NCBI RefSeq assembly: GCF_013410545.1
Contig: NZ_JACCFV010000001.1
Span: forward strand, 2,418,001 to 2,482,000
Direction of reading: 5' to 3'
Length of the DNA: 64,000 nt
Source: Pseudoclavibacter chungangensis
GTDB lineage: Bacteria; Actinomycetota; Actinomycetes; Actinomycetales; Microbacteriaceae
The notes beneath the pieces were generated by a model that saw nothing but the letters and a program-made list of their open reading frames with translations, ran no database searches and was not told the DNA's origin. Shown here piece by piece: positions 7,510 through 15,882 of this stretch (position 1 is the stretch's first letter; the number at the start of each line of letters is the position of its first letter). A program made the position numbers and the translations under genes.

Positions 7510-9189
7510 ATGCCCTCCATCGCCGACCGACTCGCCACGACCATCGCCGCCCACACGAGCGACGTGTTCGGGCTCATGGGCAACGGCAACGCCTACCTCA
7601 TCGACGCGTTCCGGCGCCTGACCGACGTCCGGTTCACCGCCGTGCGGCACGAGACCGCGACCGTCGCATCGGCCGACGCCTACCACCGCGTGTCCCGACG
7701 GCTCGCCGTCGCGACCACGACGTACGGCGCCGGCTTCACGAACGCCCTCACGTCCCTCACCGAGGCCGCGATGGCGCGGACGCCGGTGCTCGTCGTCGTC
7801 GGTGACGCGCCGACGAGCGGCGCCCGACCGTGGGACGTCGAGCAGTCCGCCCTCGGCACCACGGTCGGCGTGCGCTCGGTCGTCGTGACGGCGGCGGCGC
7901 CTGGCCGTGCCGCGCTCGACGCCATCCGGTACGCGCTCGAGCACCGGACGCCGGTCCTCCTCGAGCTCCCGTACGATCTCCCCGCGCTCGACGCGCCCGA
8001 CGAAGATCTCGACCTCACCGAGCGACCGGCCCGTGCGCCGGTCGCGATCGACGTCGAGCGCACCGATGACGCCGCCCGTGCACTGCTCTCGGCGCGGCGG
8101 CCGCTCGTACTGGCGGGACGCGGCGCGCGGGGCGCGGCCGCCGAACTCGTCGCCCTCGCCGACCGACTCGGTGCGGCGAGCGTCTCGACGGCGCCCGCAC
8201 GCGGGACGTTCGGCAATCGTGCGCTCGACCTCGGGGTGTGCGGTGGCTTCGCATCGGAGCGAACGCTCGCCCGCACGCGCGCCGCGGACGTCGTGCTCGT
8301 CGTGGGTGCGGGGCTCAACCAGTTCACGACGGCCTTCGGCACGGCCTTCGCCCCCGACGCGCGGGTCATCCGGATCGACGACGACGCACCGGCACCGAAC
8401 CCGATCGTGACGGACGAGATCACGGGCGATGCACGCCTCGCGGTCGAACGGATCCTCGCGGTGATCGGTGACGCGGGCGTCGGGCAGGCACACGTCGCCG
8501 CCGACGGTGCGGTGCCGGCCGCAGCGGTCGACGACACGGCACCCGGCACCCGACTCGATCGCGAGCAGGGCGAGGAGCGCGCCGCGGACGGTCGACTCGA
8601 CCCGCGCAGCCTCTCGATCGCGCTCGACGCGCTCCTGCCGACCGACCGACTCGTCGTCTCCGACGGCGGCCACTTCATCGGCTGGGCGAACATGTACTTC
8701 CGGCTGCCCTCGCCCGACAGCATCACGCTCGTCGGCACGGCCTTCCAGTCGATCGGCCTCGGATTCGCGAGCGCTCCCGGCGCCGCCGCGGCCGCGCCCG
8801 AACGCACGCTCGTCGTCGTCACGGGTGACGGCGGCGGACTCATGGCACTCGCCGACCTCGACTCGGTCGTCCGCTCGGCGCGCAGCGCGGTCGTCGTCGT
8901 GTTCAACGACGCGGCCTACACGGCCGAGGTCACGCAGTACGGCACGCTCGGACTCGACGAGGGACCGATGCGCATCGACGAGGTCGATTTCGCCGCGATC
9001 GGACGCGGAGTGGGCGCCGAGGGCGCGGTCGTCCGTTCACTCGACGACCTCGATGCCCTCCGCGCGTGGCAGGACGCCGGGGCCCGGGGCACGTTCGTGC
9101 TCGACTGCCGTGTCTCCGGTGCCGTGATCGCGCCGTACCAGCGCGAGATCATGGAGCGACTCCACGCGGCGGCCCGCCGGATCGACTGA
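7510..9189 (+). CDS. Thiamine diphosphate-dependent enzyme, acetolactate synthase-like
   Basis: A 559-aa enzyme with the three-domain architecture of the acetolactate synthase/pyruvate decarboxylase superfamily. The N-terminal PYR domain holds the likely activating Glu in the VRHETATVASADAYHR segment near residue 45. A central FAD/NAD-binding-like domain covers about residues 185-330. The C-terminal PP domain has the ThDP/Mg motif GDGGGLMAL...VVVVFND, about residues 440-470. It lacks the obvious small-subunit partner (ilvN) and ilvC neighbours of a biosynthetic enzyme, so it is more likely a catabolic or decarboxylating member; the substrate cannot be assigned. A GAAAGG ribosome site precedes the ATG. 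The gene ends into a bidirectional terminator palindrome. Confidence 0.85.
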   Translation: MPSIADRLATTIAAHTSDVFGLMGNGNAYLIDAFRRLTDVRFTAVRHETATVASADAYHRVSRRLAVATTTYGAGFTNALTSLTEAAMARTPVLVVVGDAPTSGARPWDVEQSALGTTVGVRSVVVTAAAPGRAALDAIRYALEHRTPVLLELPYDLPALDAPDEDLDLTERPARAPVAIDVERTDDAARALLSARRPLVLAGRGARGAAAELVALADRLGAASVSTAPARGTFGNRALDLGVCGGFASERTLARTRAADVVLVVGAGLNQFTTAFGTAFAPDARVIRIDDDAPAPNPIVTDEITGDARLAVERILAVIGDAGVGQAHVAADGAVPAAAVDDTAPGTRLDREQGEERAADGRLDPRSLSIALDALLPTDRLVVSDGGHFIGWANMYFRLPSPDSITLVGTAFQSIGLGFASAPGAAAAAPERTLVVVTGDGGGLMALADLDSVVRSARSAVVVVFNDAAYTAEVTQYGTLGLDEGPMRIDEVDFAAIGRGVGAEGAVVRSLDDLDALRAWQDAGARGTFVLDCRVSGAVIAPYQREIMERLHAAARRID

Positions 9190-9202
9190 CCGACCCACAT
9201 CC

Positions 9203-9251
9203 AGCCGGGTTGTTGCTACCGGGCCGCGGGCCCGGTAGCAACAACCCGGCT
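9203..9251. terminator. Bidirectional terminator palindrome, copy 1
   Basis: A perfect 22-bp stem (arms 9204-9225 and 9229-9250) closes a 3-base loop GCG and is followed by TTTTT. The left arm begins GCCGGGTTGTTGCTACCGGG. It lies between the convergent ThDP enzyme and DUF2469 genes. The same 22-base arms occur at 19014 and 59548 with different loops (CCG, CGG). On the plus strand the T-run makes a normal intrinsic terminator; the upstream side has few A residues here. Confidence 0.88.
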
Positions 9252-9315
9252 TTTTCGCGCTCGCATGTGCCGCTTGTGCCCCTCTCGGGGCACCCGCCAC
9301 GTGTGGTCCTGCGAG

Positions 9316-9387
9316 CGGGACGTGTCCCGTGACACTGCTCGACGGGACGTGTCCCGTGACACTCCTCGGCGGGACATGCCCGCGACC
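9316..9387. repeat. 27-bp tandem repeat with small hairpins
   Basis: Units starting at 9316, 9343 and 9370 share CGGGACGTGTCCCGTGACAC, with period 27. The first two are nearly identical and the third is shortened and diverged. Each unit contains GGGAC-GT-GTCCC, a small hairpin. The array fills the space downstream of the DUF2469 gene and may act as part of its 3' end. Confidence 0.75.
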
Positions 9388-9426
9388 TTGCGCGAGCAGC
9401 GACTTCAGCCGTGTCGTCCGGTGGCG

Positions 9427-9750
9427 CTACTCGTCGAGCGCGAGTTCCGTCGGCAGCTCGAACTCCTTCGATGCGAGCTCCTCGACGTTGACGTCCTTGA
9501 ACGTCAGCACGCGCACCTGCTTGACGAAGCGGTTGGAGCGGTAGATGTCCCACACCCATACGTCCGACATCGTCAACTCGAAGTAGAAGTCGTGTTCCGT
9601 GTCGCGGCGCTGCAACTCGACGGCGTTCGCGAGATAGAACCGGCGCTCGGTCTCGATGACGTAGCGGAACTGGCCCGCGACGTCGCGGTACTCCTTGAAG
9701 AGCGCCAGTTCGAGATCGCGCTCGTAGTCGTCGAAGGTGTCGTCGTCCAT
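9427..9750 (-). CDS. DUF2469 family protein
   Basis: A 107-aa acidic protein of the DUF2469 family, an actinobacterial family nearly always found beside rnhB (Rv2901c in Mycobacterium). The translation DDYERDLELALFKEYRDVAG and the DFYFELTMSDVWVWDIYR segment are characteristic. The biochemical function is unknown. It starts 12 bases after the rnhB stop, so it should be cotranscribed as the last gene of the lepB-rnhB unit. A TAGACT hexamer nine bases before the ATG could add its own start site. Confidence 0.9.
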   Translation of the reverse strand: MDDDTFDDYERDLELALFKEYRDVAGQFRYVIETERRFYLANAVELQRRDTEHDFYFELTMSDVWVWDIYRSNRFVKQVRVLTFKDVNVEELASKEFELPTELALDE

Positions 9751-9762
9751 GATCCGTCCAGT

Positions 9763-10464
9763 CTAGGCGTTCGCCGGTGGTCCGGCGGGCGCCGCCACGT
9801 CATCTCCACGACCGTGCAGCCACGTCCGCCGGTGCCAGGCGCTCGGCCCCAACCGATCGATCGCCGCGAGGTGCGCCGCGGACCCGTACCCCTTGTTCGC
9901 CGCCCAGCCGTACGCCTCGAGCGTCTCGTCCGTCGTGTGCGCGCCGGACATGATGCCGTCACGATTCACCTTCGCGATGACCGATGCACCGGACACGCTC
10001 GCGCAATCGCGGTCCGCCTTCGGGCGCACCATGATCCGCACCGGGTTCCGCAGCGACGGACCGAGCCAGTCGTGGCTCCCGTCGAGCACGACGAGCGCAC
10101 CGCCGACCTCGACCCCGAGCGAGAACAGTACGCCCAGCGCGCGCGTCGCGGCGAGCGCGAGACACGCGGTGATGCCGTTCTCGTCGATCTCCCGCGCGGT
10201 CGCCGAGCCGACACCGCACGCGAACGCCCACTCCCGCACCGCGGGCGCGATGGCCTCCCGGCGCTTGGCACTCAACAGCTTGGAGTCGCGCAGGCCCGCG
10301 GGGAATCCGGCCTCGACCTGTGCACGGCGCACCGCGCACGCCCCGACCATGACGGGGCCCGCGAGCGCCCCTCGGCCGACCTCGTCGACACCGATGACGA
10401 CGTCCGTTCCCGGTACCTCGAGCAGGGCACGTTCGAGCTCGAGGGTCGGCTCCGCGACCGTCAC
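9763..10464 (-). CDS. rnhB: Ribonuclease HII
   Basis: A 233-aa RNase HII, which cleaves RNA in RNA-DNA hybrids and removes single ribonucleotides from DNA. The catalytic carboxylates are visible: the D-E pair in GVDEVGRGALAGPV near residue 28, the Asp in VVLDGSHDWLG near 125, and ADRDCASVSGASVIAKV near 150. GTG at 10464 overlaps the lepB stop as GTGA, a 4-bp coupling that fixes this start although the frame remains open upstream. Order lepB-rnhB-DUF2469 is conserved in actinobacteria. Confidence 0.93.
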   Translation of the reverse strand: MTVAEPTLELERALLEVPGTDVVIGVDEVGRGALAGPVMVGACAVRRAQVEAGFPAGLRDSKLLSAKRREAIAPAVREWAFACGVGSATAREIDENGITACLALAATRALGVLFSLGVEVGGALVVLDGSHDWLGPSLRNPVRIMVRPKADRDCASVSGASVIAKVNRDGIMSGAHTTDETLEAYGWAANKGYGSAAHLAAIDRLGPSAWHRRTWLHGRGDDVAAPAGPPANA

Positions 10465-11414
10465 TCGGAGCCGTTCGGATCCCGCGACGGCACCCCCGCG
10501 AACACCTCGGGATAGTTCCCGAGGATCGTGATGCGATCGAGCGGCCAGTTGAGCACGATCGCACGCCCGACGACGTTGTCCATCGGCACGAAGCCGTGCG
10601 TCGGCAGATCCTGATGGAAGCGGGAGTCCTCCGAGTTGTAGCGATTGTCGCCCATGACCCAGAGCGACTCCGCCGGCACCGTCACGTCGAACGCGACGCC
10701 CGAGGCCGCCTGGTTCCCGCCGAGTTCCACGTACGGCTCCGAGACGGCCTGGTCGTTGATGACGAGCTGCCCGTAGCTGTTGCAGCACACGACGTGGTCG
10801 CCCGGCACGCCGATGACGCGCTTGATGAGGCTGTTGTTCGAGTCCTCGGGTTTGAGCCCGACCGCCTCGAGGGCACCGTCGACGATCGCCTGCCCCGGCG
10901 TCTTCGGCGGCGTCGAGGTCGGCGCGAGCCAACCACCCGGATCGATGAAGACGACGACATCACCCCGATTGACGGCGACGAGATCGGGCACGAGGAGATT
11001 GACGAGCACCCGGTCGTTCACGACGAGGGTGTCGCTCATCGACGCCGAGGGGATGTAGTACGGGCGGATGAGGAACGTCTTCACGAGCATCGAGATGACG
11101 ACCGCGAGCACGATCACGACGACGACGTCGCGAAGGAAGACGAGCGTGGGATTGCGGCGCCGCCGGGGCGCCGACGCCTCGGTGCTCACCGGATCGTCCG
11201 CGAGGAGTTCGAGGGTGAGGGGCGTACCGCCGGGGCGTCCGTCGGGATGCACCGGGTTGGTCGCGTCGAGTTCGGCCGAGGCACCCGCATCGGCGGCCGA
11301 GCGGCGACGGTGCCGCCCCGCACCGCGAGCGCGAGGGTGCCCGGGGCCCCGTTCGGTACCCGAGGGGCCGAACGCGTCGTCCGCGTCCGAGACGGATCCG
11401 TCCGTCTGGCCCAT
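10461..11414 (-). CDS. lepB: Signal peptidase I
   Basis: A 317-aa membrane serine protease that removes signal peptides from exported proteins. It has a long charged cytoplasmic N-terminus of about 90 residues rich in Arg/Gly. One transmembrane helix follows (VVVVIVLAVVISMLV, about residues 96-112), then the extracytoplasmic domain. The catalytic Ser is in YYIPSASMSDTL and the general-base Lys in SLIKRVIGVPGD; the MGDNRYNSEDSR box is intact. The stop overlaps the rnhB start. A GC-rich hairpin separates it from rplS upstream. Confidence 0.94.
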   Translation of the reverse strand: MGQTDGSVSDADDAFGPSGTERGPGHPRARGAGRHRRRSAADAGASAELDATNPVHPDGRPGGTPLTLELLADDPVSTEASAPRRRRNPTLVFLRDVVVVIVLAVVISMLVKTFLIRPYYIPSASMSDTLVVNDRVLVNLLVPDLVAVNRGDVVVFIDPGGWLAPTSTPPKTPGQAIVDGALEAVGLKPEDSNNSLIKRVIGVPGDHVVCCNSYGQLVINDQAVSEPYVELGGNQAASGVAFDVTVPAESLWVMGDNRYNSEDSRFHQDLPTHGFVPMDNVVGRAIVLNWPLDRITILGNYPEVFAGVPSRDPNGSE

Positions 11415-11448
11415 GTCGTCACTCCTTGGTCGCTGCGGTTACCGAGAC

Positions 11449-11481
11449 GACTGTGGCTCCCCGCTCGGGGGAGCCACAGTC
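11449..11481 (-). terminator. Hairpin terminator/attenuator after rplS
   Basis: A perfect 14-bp stem (GACTGTGGCTCCCC, 11449-11462, with 11468-11481) and a 5-base loop lie in the 77-bp gap between the rplS stop and the lepB start. There is no U-run, so termination may be partial and leave reduced read-through into lepB. Confidence 0.75.
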
Positions 11482-11491
11482 GGAGGAGCAC

Positions 11492-11842
11492 TCAGGACTC
11501 GCGCTTCTCGCGGATCTTCGCGGCCTTGCCGCGACGGCCACGCAGGTAGTACAGCTTCGCGCGGCGCACGTCGCCGCGGGAGACGACCTCGAGCTTCTCG
11601 ATGATCGGGGAGTGCACGGGGAACGTACGCTCGACGCCGACCTGGAAGCTCACCTTGCGGACCGTGAAGGTCTCGCGCACGCCGTCGCCCTGGCGGCCGA
11701 TGACCGCGCCCTGGAACACCTGGACACGCGAGCGGTTGCCCTCGACGATGTTGACGTGCACCTTGACGGTGTCACCGGGGCGGAAGTTGGGGATGTCGTC
11801 GCGAAGCGAAGCCGCGTCGATCTCGTCGATGAGGTTGGTCAT
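11492..11842 (-). CDS. rplS: 50S ribosomal protein L19
   Basis: A 116-aa ribosomal protein L19, located at the 30S-50S interface. The signatures [32 protein letters not shown] and [19 protein letters not shown] are intact. ATG at 11842 starts the conserved region and has GAGAG about six bases upstream. In many actinobacteria rplS directly follows trmD; here map and a membrane-protein gene lie between, so rplS probably has its own promoter in the roughly 150 bp upstream. Confidence 0.96.
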   Translation of the reverse strand: MTNLIDEIDAASLRDDIPNFRPGDTVKVHVNIVEGNRSRVQVFQGAVIGRQGDGVRETFTVRKVSFQVGVERTFPVHSPIIEKLEVVSRGDVRRAKLYYLRGRRGKAAKIREKRES

Positions 11843-11999
11843 GATGTCGCTCTCTGCACCCGCCACAGGTCGAGTGCGCCGATTCGTGAACGTCAGCGTG
11901 TGCATCGCGATGCGCCCGACTCCCCTGTGGCAGATTCGGGCCGCGGCACAAGCAGCTATTGAACCACGGTCGACGCCCGGAGCGCAACGCGTTCGCTCG

Positions 12000-12752
12000 T
12001 CAGCGGTGCTCGTCGGGCGATCCACCGGCATCGGTGTCGCCGACCGTCGGCGCGTCGTCCGCCTCGGCGCCGGGCGATCCCTCGCTCGCCGCGTCGCGCA
12101 CGGGCCGGGTCTCGTCCCAGGTCGGTGAGACGGGGGCACGATTCGCCCCGAAGTTCGTGCCCGGCCGCGTGGAGTCGGACCGCGGCGCGTCCTCGTGGCG
12201 CGTGCTCCCCGGTACGTCGCCGCCGGCCCCGCCGCCCTCCGCGTCGGATCGCGGACCGGGCGCATCGGATCGCGGAGCGGACGGCTCGAGCACGATGACC
12301 TTGCCCGCATCCGGCCCGGCCGCGGGGCCACCGGTGTACGGACCTCCGCGCGGACCGCGCTGCCCGGTGTCGCGTGCGACGCGTTCGCTCACGACGCGAC
12401 GGATCACACGGAAGAGGTGTCGTGCCGCGAGCGCCGAGACGACGAGGGCCACGACGACGAACCCGAACCGCACGAGCTCGACCGTGAATCCGGCGGCAAC
12501 CCATGCGAGGGTGGCGCCACCGACCCACACCGCGTCGATCGGGTCGATGGCCGGTGGGGAAGCGGCGCTGCGTCGAATGCGCAGGACGAGCACGAGCGAG
12601 AGCGTCACGAGGAACGAGAGCCCCGCGAGGACGAGCATGAGGACGACCTGCCCGAATCCGTCGTCGCGCACGGCCGCGACGACGAAGAACACCACGGGTG
12701 GGACGATGGGCAGCACGCTGAGCAGCGCGGAGAGGACGCGAGCTCGGGACAT
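12000..12752 (-). CDS. Membrane protein with long hydrophilic tail
   Basis: A 250-aa protein with four predicted transmembrane helices in its first 125 residues (for example [20 protein letters not shown] and [21 protein letters not shown]). A disordered tail rich in Gly, Pro, Asp and Ser follows. No known family was recognised. It is transcribed divergently from map; the two starts are 132 bp apart. TACATT lies exactly six bases before its ATG, so it is probably leaderless. It has displaced the usual trmD-rplS adjacency. Confidence 0.7.
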   Translation of the reverse strand: MSRARVLSALLSVLPIVPPVVFFVVAAVRDDGFGQVVLMLVLAGLSFLVTLSLVLVLRIRRSAASPPAIDPIDAVWVGGATLAWVAAGFTVELVRFGFVVVALVVSALAARHLFRVIRRVVSERVARDTGQRGPRGGPYTGGPAAGPDAGKVIVLEPSAPRSDAPGPRSDAEGGGAGGDVPGSTRHEDAPRSDSTRPGTNFGANRAPVSPTWDETRPVRDAASEGSPGAEADDAPTVGDTDAGGSPDEHR

Positions 12753-12758
12753 GTCCCC

Positions 12759-12764
12759 AATGTA
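12759..12764 (-). promoter_or_regulatory. Leaderless -10 box of the four-helix membrane protein
   Basis: TACATT on the minus strand with a six-base gap to the ATG at 12752. Confidence 0.55.
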
Positions 12765-12847
12765 GCGACCCAGGCTGGAGCGCCGCCGATGCCGGTCGCC
12801 CGCCGCCTCCGCCCGGGCACGCGGCCCGAGCGGACGGACGGCTTCGG

Positions 12848-12887
12848 CGCGATACCCTCGGGGGATGCGCGATACCCTCGGGGGATG
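12848..12887 (+). promoter_or_regulatory. Tandemly duplicated leaderless promoter of map
   Basis: Two perfect abutting copies of CGCGATACCCTCGGGGGATG cover 12848-12867 and 12868-12887. Each copy holds TACCCT (12853-12858, 12873-12878), six bases, then an ATG (12865, 12885). The second ATG is the map start. The first copy would start transcripts at 12865, so both a 20-base-leader and a leaderless map message are predicted. Confidence 0.7.
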
Positions 12888-12888
12888 A
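12865..12888 (+). CDS. Seven-codon upstream ORF overlapping the map start
   Basis: The first copy of the duplicated promoter has its own ATG and opens MRDTLGG. Its TGA stop overlaps the map ATG as ATGA (12885-12888). Transcripts from the upstream -10 would be leaderless for this mini-ORF and translate map by termination-reinitiation. The arrangement is direct from sequence; translation of the peptide is inference. Confidence 0.4.
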   Translation: MRDTLGG

Positions 12889-13652
12889 TCGAGCTCCGCA
12901 CCCCATCCGAGATCGAGGCCATGCGTCCCGCGGGTCGCTTCGTCGCCGAGGTCCTGTCGACGCTCCGGGAATCGACGCGAGTGGGAACGAACCTCCTCGA
13001 GATCGACGCGCAGGCGCACGACATGATCCGGAAGCGTGGCGCCGAGTCCTGCTACCTCGACTACCACCCGTCCTTCGGCAACTCGCCGTTCGGCAAGGTC
13101 ATCTGCACGTCCGTGAACGATGCGGTGCTGCACGGCCTCCCCCACGACTACGACCTGCAGGACGGCGATCTGCTCACGCTCGACTTCGCGGTCTCGGTCG
13201 ACGGTTGGGTGGCCGATTCGGCGATCTCCTTCAACGTCGGCACGGCACGGGACGACGACCAGCGGCTCATCCGCGCGACCGAGGAGGCCCTCGTCGCGGG
13301 GATCGCGCAGGCACGCGAGGGCAACAAGCTCGGCGACGTGTCGCACGCGATCGGTCAGGTCGCGAAAACGGCCGGCTACCCCGTGAACGTCGAATTCGGC
13401 GGCCACGGGGTCGGCCGCACGATGCACGAGGCGCCGTCCGTCCCGAACCGCGGGCGCGCGAAGCGTGGTCTCCCGCTCAAGCACGGCCTCGTGATCGCGA
13501 TCGAGCCGTGGTTCCTCGAGACGACCGACACGCTCGTCCAGGACGCCGACGGTTGGACGCTGCGCTCGGCCGACGGCTCGCGCGGCGCGCACACCGAACA
13601 CACGATCGCCGTCACCGACGGCGAGCCGATCATCCTCACGGCGCGGGACTGA
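12885..13652 (+). CDS. map: Type I methionine aminopeptidase
   Basis: A 255-aa enzyme that removes the initiator Met from nascent proteins. The five metal ligands are recognisable: LDFAVSVDGWVADSA (two Asp, about residues 97-108), GGHGVGRTMHE (His near 171), AIEPWFLE (Glu near 204) and HTEHTIAV (Glu near 236). The Cys/His-rich N-terminal zinc extension of longer actinobacterial paralogues is absent. Transcription is opposite to trmD and to the upstream membrane protein. The ATG is fixed by homology and by the -10 hexamer six bases away. Confidence 0.94.
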   Translation: MIELRTPSEIEAMRPAGRFVAEVLSTLRESTRVGTNLLEIDAQAHDMIRKRGAESCYLDYHPSFGNSPFGKVICTSVNDAVLHGLPHDYDLQDGDLLTLDFAVSVDGWVADSAISFNVGTARDDDQRLIRATEEALVAGIAQAREGNKLGDVSHAIGQVAKTAGYPVNVEFGGHGVGRTMHEAPSVPNRGRAKRGLPLKHGLVIAIEPWFLETTDTLVQDADGWTLRSADGSRGAHTEHTIAVTDGEPIILTARD

Positions 13653-13682
13653 CGGGCACCGCCCCGTGCCACGGGGGCCGCG

Positions 13683-14495
13683 TCACTCCGCCGCGTCGGC
13701 CCGCCCCGCGAGGAGGTCGGGACGCACGGCGCGTGTCCGTTCGATCTGCTGCTCGTGCCGCCACTCCGCGACCCGGGCGTGGTGCCCGCTCAACAGGACG
13801 GCGGGCACCTCGAGTCCCCGCCACGTCGCCGGCTTCGTGTAGCTCGGGTACTCGAGCAGCCCGTCCTCGTGCGATTCCTCCACGAGTGATTCGGGGTTGC
13901 CGACGACGCCGGGCAGGAGCCGCCCGAACGCCTCGACCATCGCGAGCACGGCGACCTCGCCGCCGTTGAGGACGTAGTCGCCGAGCGAGACGAGCTCGAC
14001 GCGCGCGCGGCGCGCCGTGTCCTCGAAGACGCGGTGGTCGATGCCCTCGTACCGTCCGCAACCGAACACGATGTGCGACTCGGCCGCGTACCGTCGCGCC
14101 GTGGCCTGCGTGAACGGTGCCCCCGCGGGCGACGGGAAGACGACGAGCGGGCGCTCTCGGTCGTCGTGGGAGACGAGCGAGGGGACGCCCGGGGCAGCCA
14201 CGTCCGTCGGTGCGTCATCCGCCGCCACCCCGTCGACGCCCGGGGACGCGAGCGGATCGGGTGCCGTCGCGCCGAGGATCGCATCGAGCGTCCGCCCCCA
14301 CGGCTCGGGCGTCATGACCATCCCCGCTCCCCCGCCGTACGGCGTGTCGTCCACCGTCCGGTGCCGGTCGGTCGTCGCGTCGCGGAGGTCGTGCACGCGC
14401 ACGTCGATGAGCCCGTGCGAGCGGGCCTTCCCCAGGAGGGACAGGTCGAGCACCGAGAAGTAGTCGGGGAAGATCGTGACGATGTCGACGCGCAT
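13683..14495 (-). CDS. trmD: tRNA (guanine-N1-)-methyltransferase TrmD
   Basis: A 270-aa SPOUT methyltransferase that makes m1G37 in tRNAs and prevents +1 frameshifting. The deep-knot SAM site is present: [13 protein letters not shown] near residue 143 and [16 protein letters not shown] near 168. The N-terminus [13 protein letters not shown] is canonical. About 30 extra residues ([20 protein letters not shown] region, about 80-112) lie between two conserved blocks, a loop insertion relative to E. coli. TACGCT six bases upstream marks a leaderless promoter, so trmD need not rely on read-through from rimM. Confidence 0.95.
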   Translation of the reverse strand: MRVDIVTIFPDYFSVLDLSLLGKARSHGLIDVRVHDLRDATTDRHRTVDDTPYGGGAGMVMTPEPWGRTLDAILGATAPDPLASPGVDGVAADDAPTDVAAPGVPSLVSHDDRERPLVVFPSPAGAPFTQATARRYAAESHIVFGCGRYEGIDHRVFEDTARRARVELVSLGDYVLNGGEVAVLAMVEAFGRLLPGVVGNPESLVEESHEDGLLEYPSYTKPATWRGLEVPAVLLSGHHARVAEWRHEQQIERTRAVRPDLLAGRADAAE

Positions 14496-14501
14496 CCCCC
14501 A

Positions 14502-14507
14502 AGCGTA
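14502..14507 (-). promoter_or_regulatory. Leaderless -10 box of trmD
   Basis: TACGCT on the minus strand with exactly six bases before the trmD ATG at 14495. Confidence 0.6.
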
Positions 14508-14527
14508 TTCGCTCGGGCGCGTGCCGC

Positions 14528-15871
14528 TCAGCGCTCCGGCGTGACGCCGTCCGGAGCGGGATCGAGCTCCTCGGCGGCACCGGACGCCGGCGCGGCGGGC
14601 GCGTCGCCGACCCCCGGGCGCATCCCGACGAAGATGTGGAACAGCACGCCGACGACCGGCCCGACCATCAGGGCGAGCACCGTCGCCACCGCGTCACCCG
14701 GCACGAGCACGAGGAGGAGCAGCGCGATCGCCGACGCCAACAGCCAGCCCGTCACGTAGACACCGTGCCGCTCCCGCGCGAGGACGGCGGAGCCCGTGAT
14801 GTAGAGCGCACCCGTGAACCCGGCCGCGAACGTGAGCGCCGCGAGCAGGATCCCCCCGACGCGGAAGTCGGGCCCCATGAACTGGATGATCGGCGGACCG
14901 ATGAGCCACGCGAGAACCGCCCCGATGGACGCGACCGCGAGGACGATGGCGACGGGCACCCACACCACGCGGCGTCCACGGGCGACCCGATCGACGAAGT
15001 AGACGACGATCGCGTTCTGGAACGACGTGATCGGCGTCAGCACCGGCGCCCGCGTGAGGGTCACCGCCGCGAGAAGGTTGCCGATCACGACCGGGTCCGC
15101 GTTCGGGCGTGCCGCGGAGATGAGGACCGGGAACCCGACGACGAGGATCGCCGCCGCGCTCGCGGCGAGGATCGCATGGAGGCTCCGGCGAACGAACTCT
15201 CGCGTGCGGACGTCGCCGCGCAGCTCGATCAGGCGCCTCGCCGCGGGGCTCACGGCGAGCGTCAGCGGCGTCATGACGATGCCGGCGATCGTCGCGTACA
15301 TGAAGCCCGCGATCGGGTCCGCGAGCATGACGGCGACGAGTGCGACGAGAACGCGCAGGAACGCCTCGACCGTGAGGAAGATGCCAAACATGCGCCAGCG
15401 GCCGGCCCCGGACACGAGACCGCAGAAGACCGCCTGCACGGCGGCGAGCCCCGTCGCGACGGTGAGCAGCGCGATGCCGAGTGCCGTGTGCGAGGGCTCG
15501 AGCACGATCGGGGCCCAGAGCGGACTCGATGCGAGCATGAGCCCCGCCGCGACCGCACCGAACGCGAAGGAGACCCGGAACGGGCGCACCCGCTCGTGGG
15601 GCTCCGGCGCGCGCTCGCTGTCGCGCAGCGGCTCCGTCAGGAGGTCCTCGGCGGTCGGATCGTCCTCTGCCGATTGCCGCGCGAGCGCCTGACGCACGCC
15701 GCGCGTGGTCTCGTGCATGAGTCCCTGCAGGGACCCGTACACCATGAAGAACAGGCCCCAGAAGACGTTGAAGACCTGGAAGCGCTCGGCACCCAGCGTC
15801 GACGTCGCCAGGAAGATGACGAGGTACCCCGTCAGCCCGGCGAAGACGGAGGAGAAAGCGACCCAGCGCAT
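14528..15871 (-). CDS. Polytopic membrane protein, flippase/polysaccharide-exporter-like
   Basis: A 447-aa integral membrane protein with 10-12 hydrophobic helices. The pattern ([20 protein letters not shown], later SPLWAPIVL and [15 protein letters not shown]) resembles Wzx/MATE-like oligosaccharide flippases. A charged cytoplasmic loop near residues 60-95 separates the first helices. The substrate is unknown. ATG at 15871 has a GGGAGG ribosome site, which overlaps the end of rimM only 11 bp upstream. The gene is therefore inserted in the middle of the normally tight rimM-trmD operon, 32 bp before trmD. Confidence 0.75.
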   Translation of the reverse strand: MRWVAFSSVFAGLTGYLVIFLATSTLGAERFQVFNVFWGLFFMVYGSLQGLMHETTRGVRQALARQSAEDDPTAEDLLTEPLRDSERAPEPHERVRPFRVSFAFGAVAAGLMLASSPLWAPIVLEPSHTALGIALLTVATGLAAVQAVFCGLVSGAGRWRMFGIFLTVEAFLRVLVALVAVMLADPIAGFMYATIAGIVMTPLTLAVSPAARRLIELRGDVRTREFVRRSLHAILAASAAAILVVGFPVLISAARPNADPVVIGNLLAAVTLTRAPVLTPITSFQNAIVVYFVDRVARGRRVVWVPVAIVLAVASIGAVLAWLIGPPIIQFMGPDFRVGGILLAALTFAAGFTGALYITGSAVLARERHGVYVTGWLLASAIALLLLVLVPGDAVATVLALMVGPVVGVLFHIFVGMRPGVGDAPAAPASGAAEELDPAPDGVTPER

Positions 15872-15882
15872 CCAGCCTCCCT

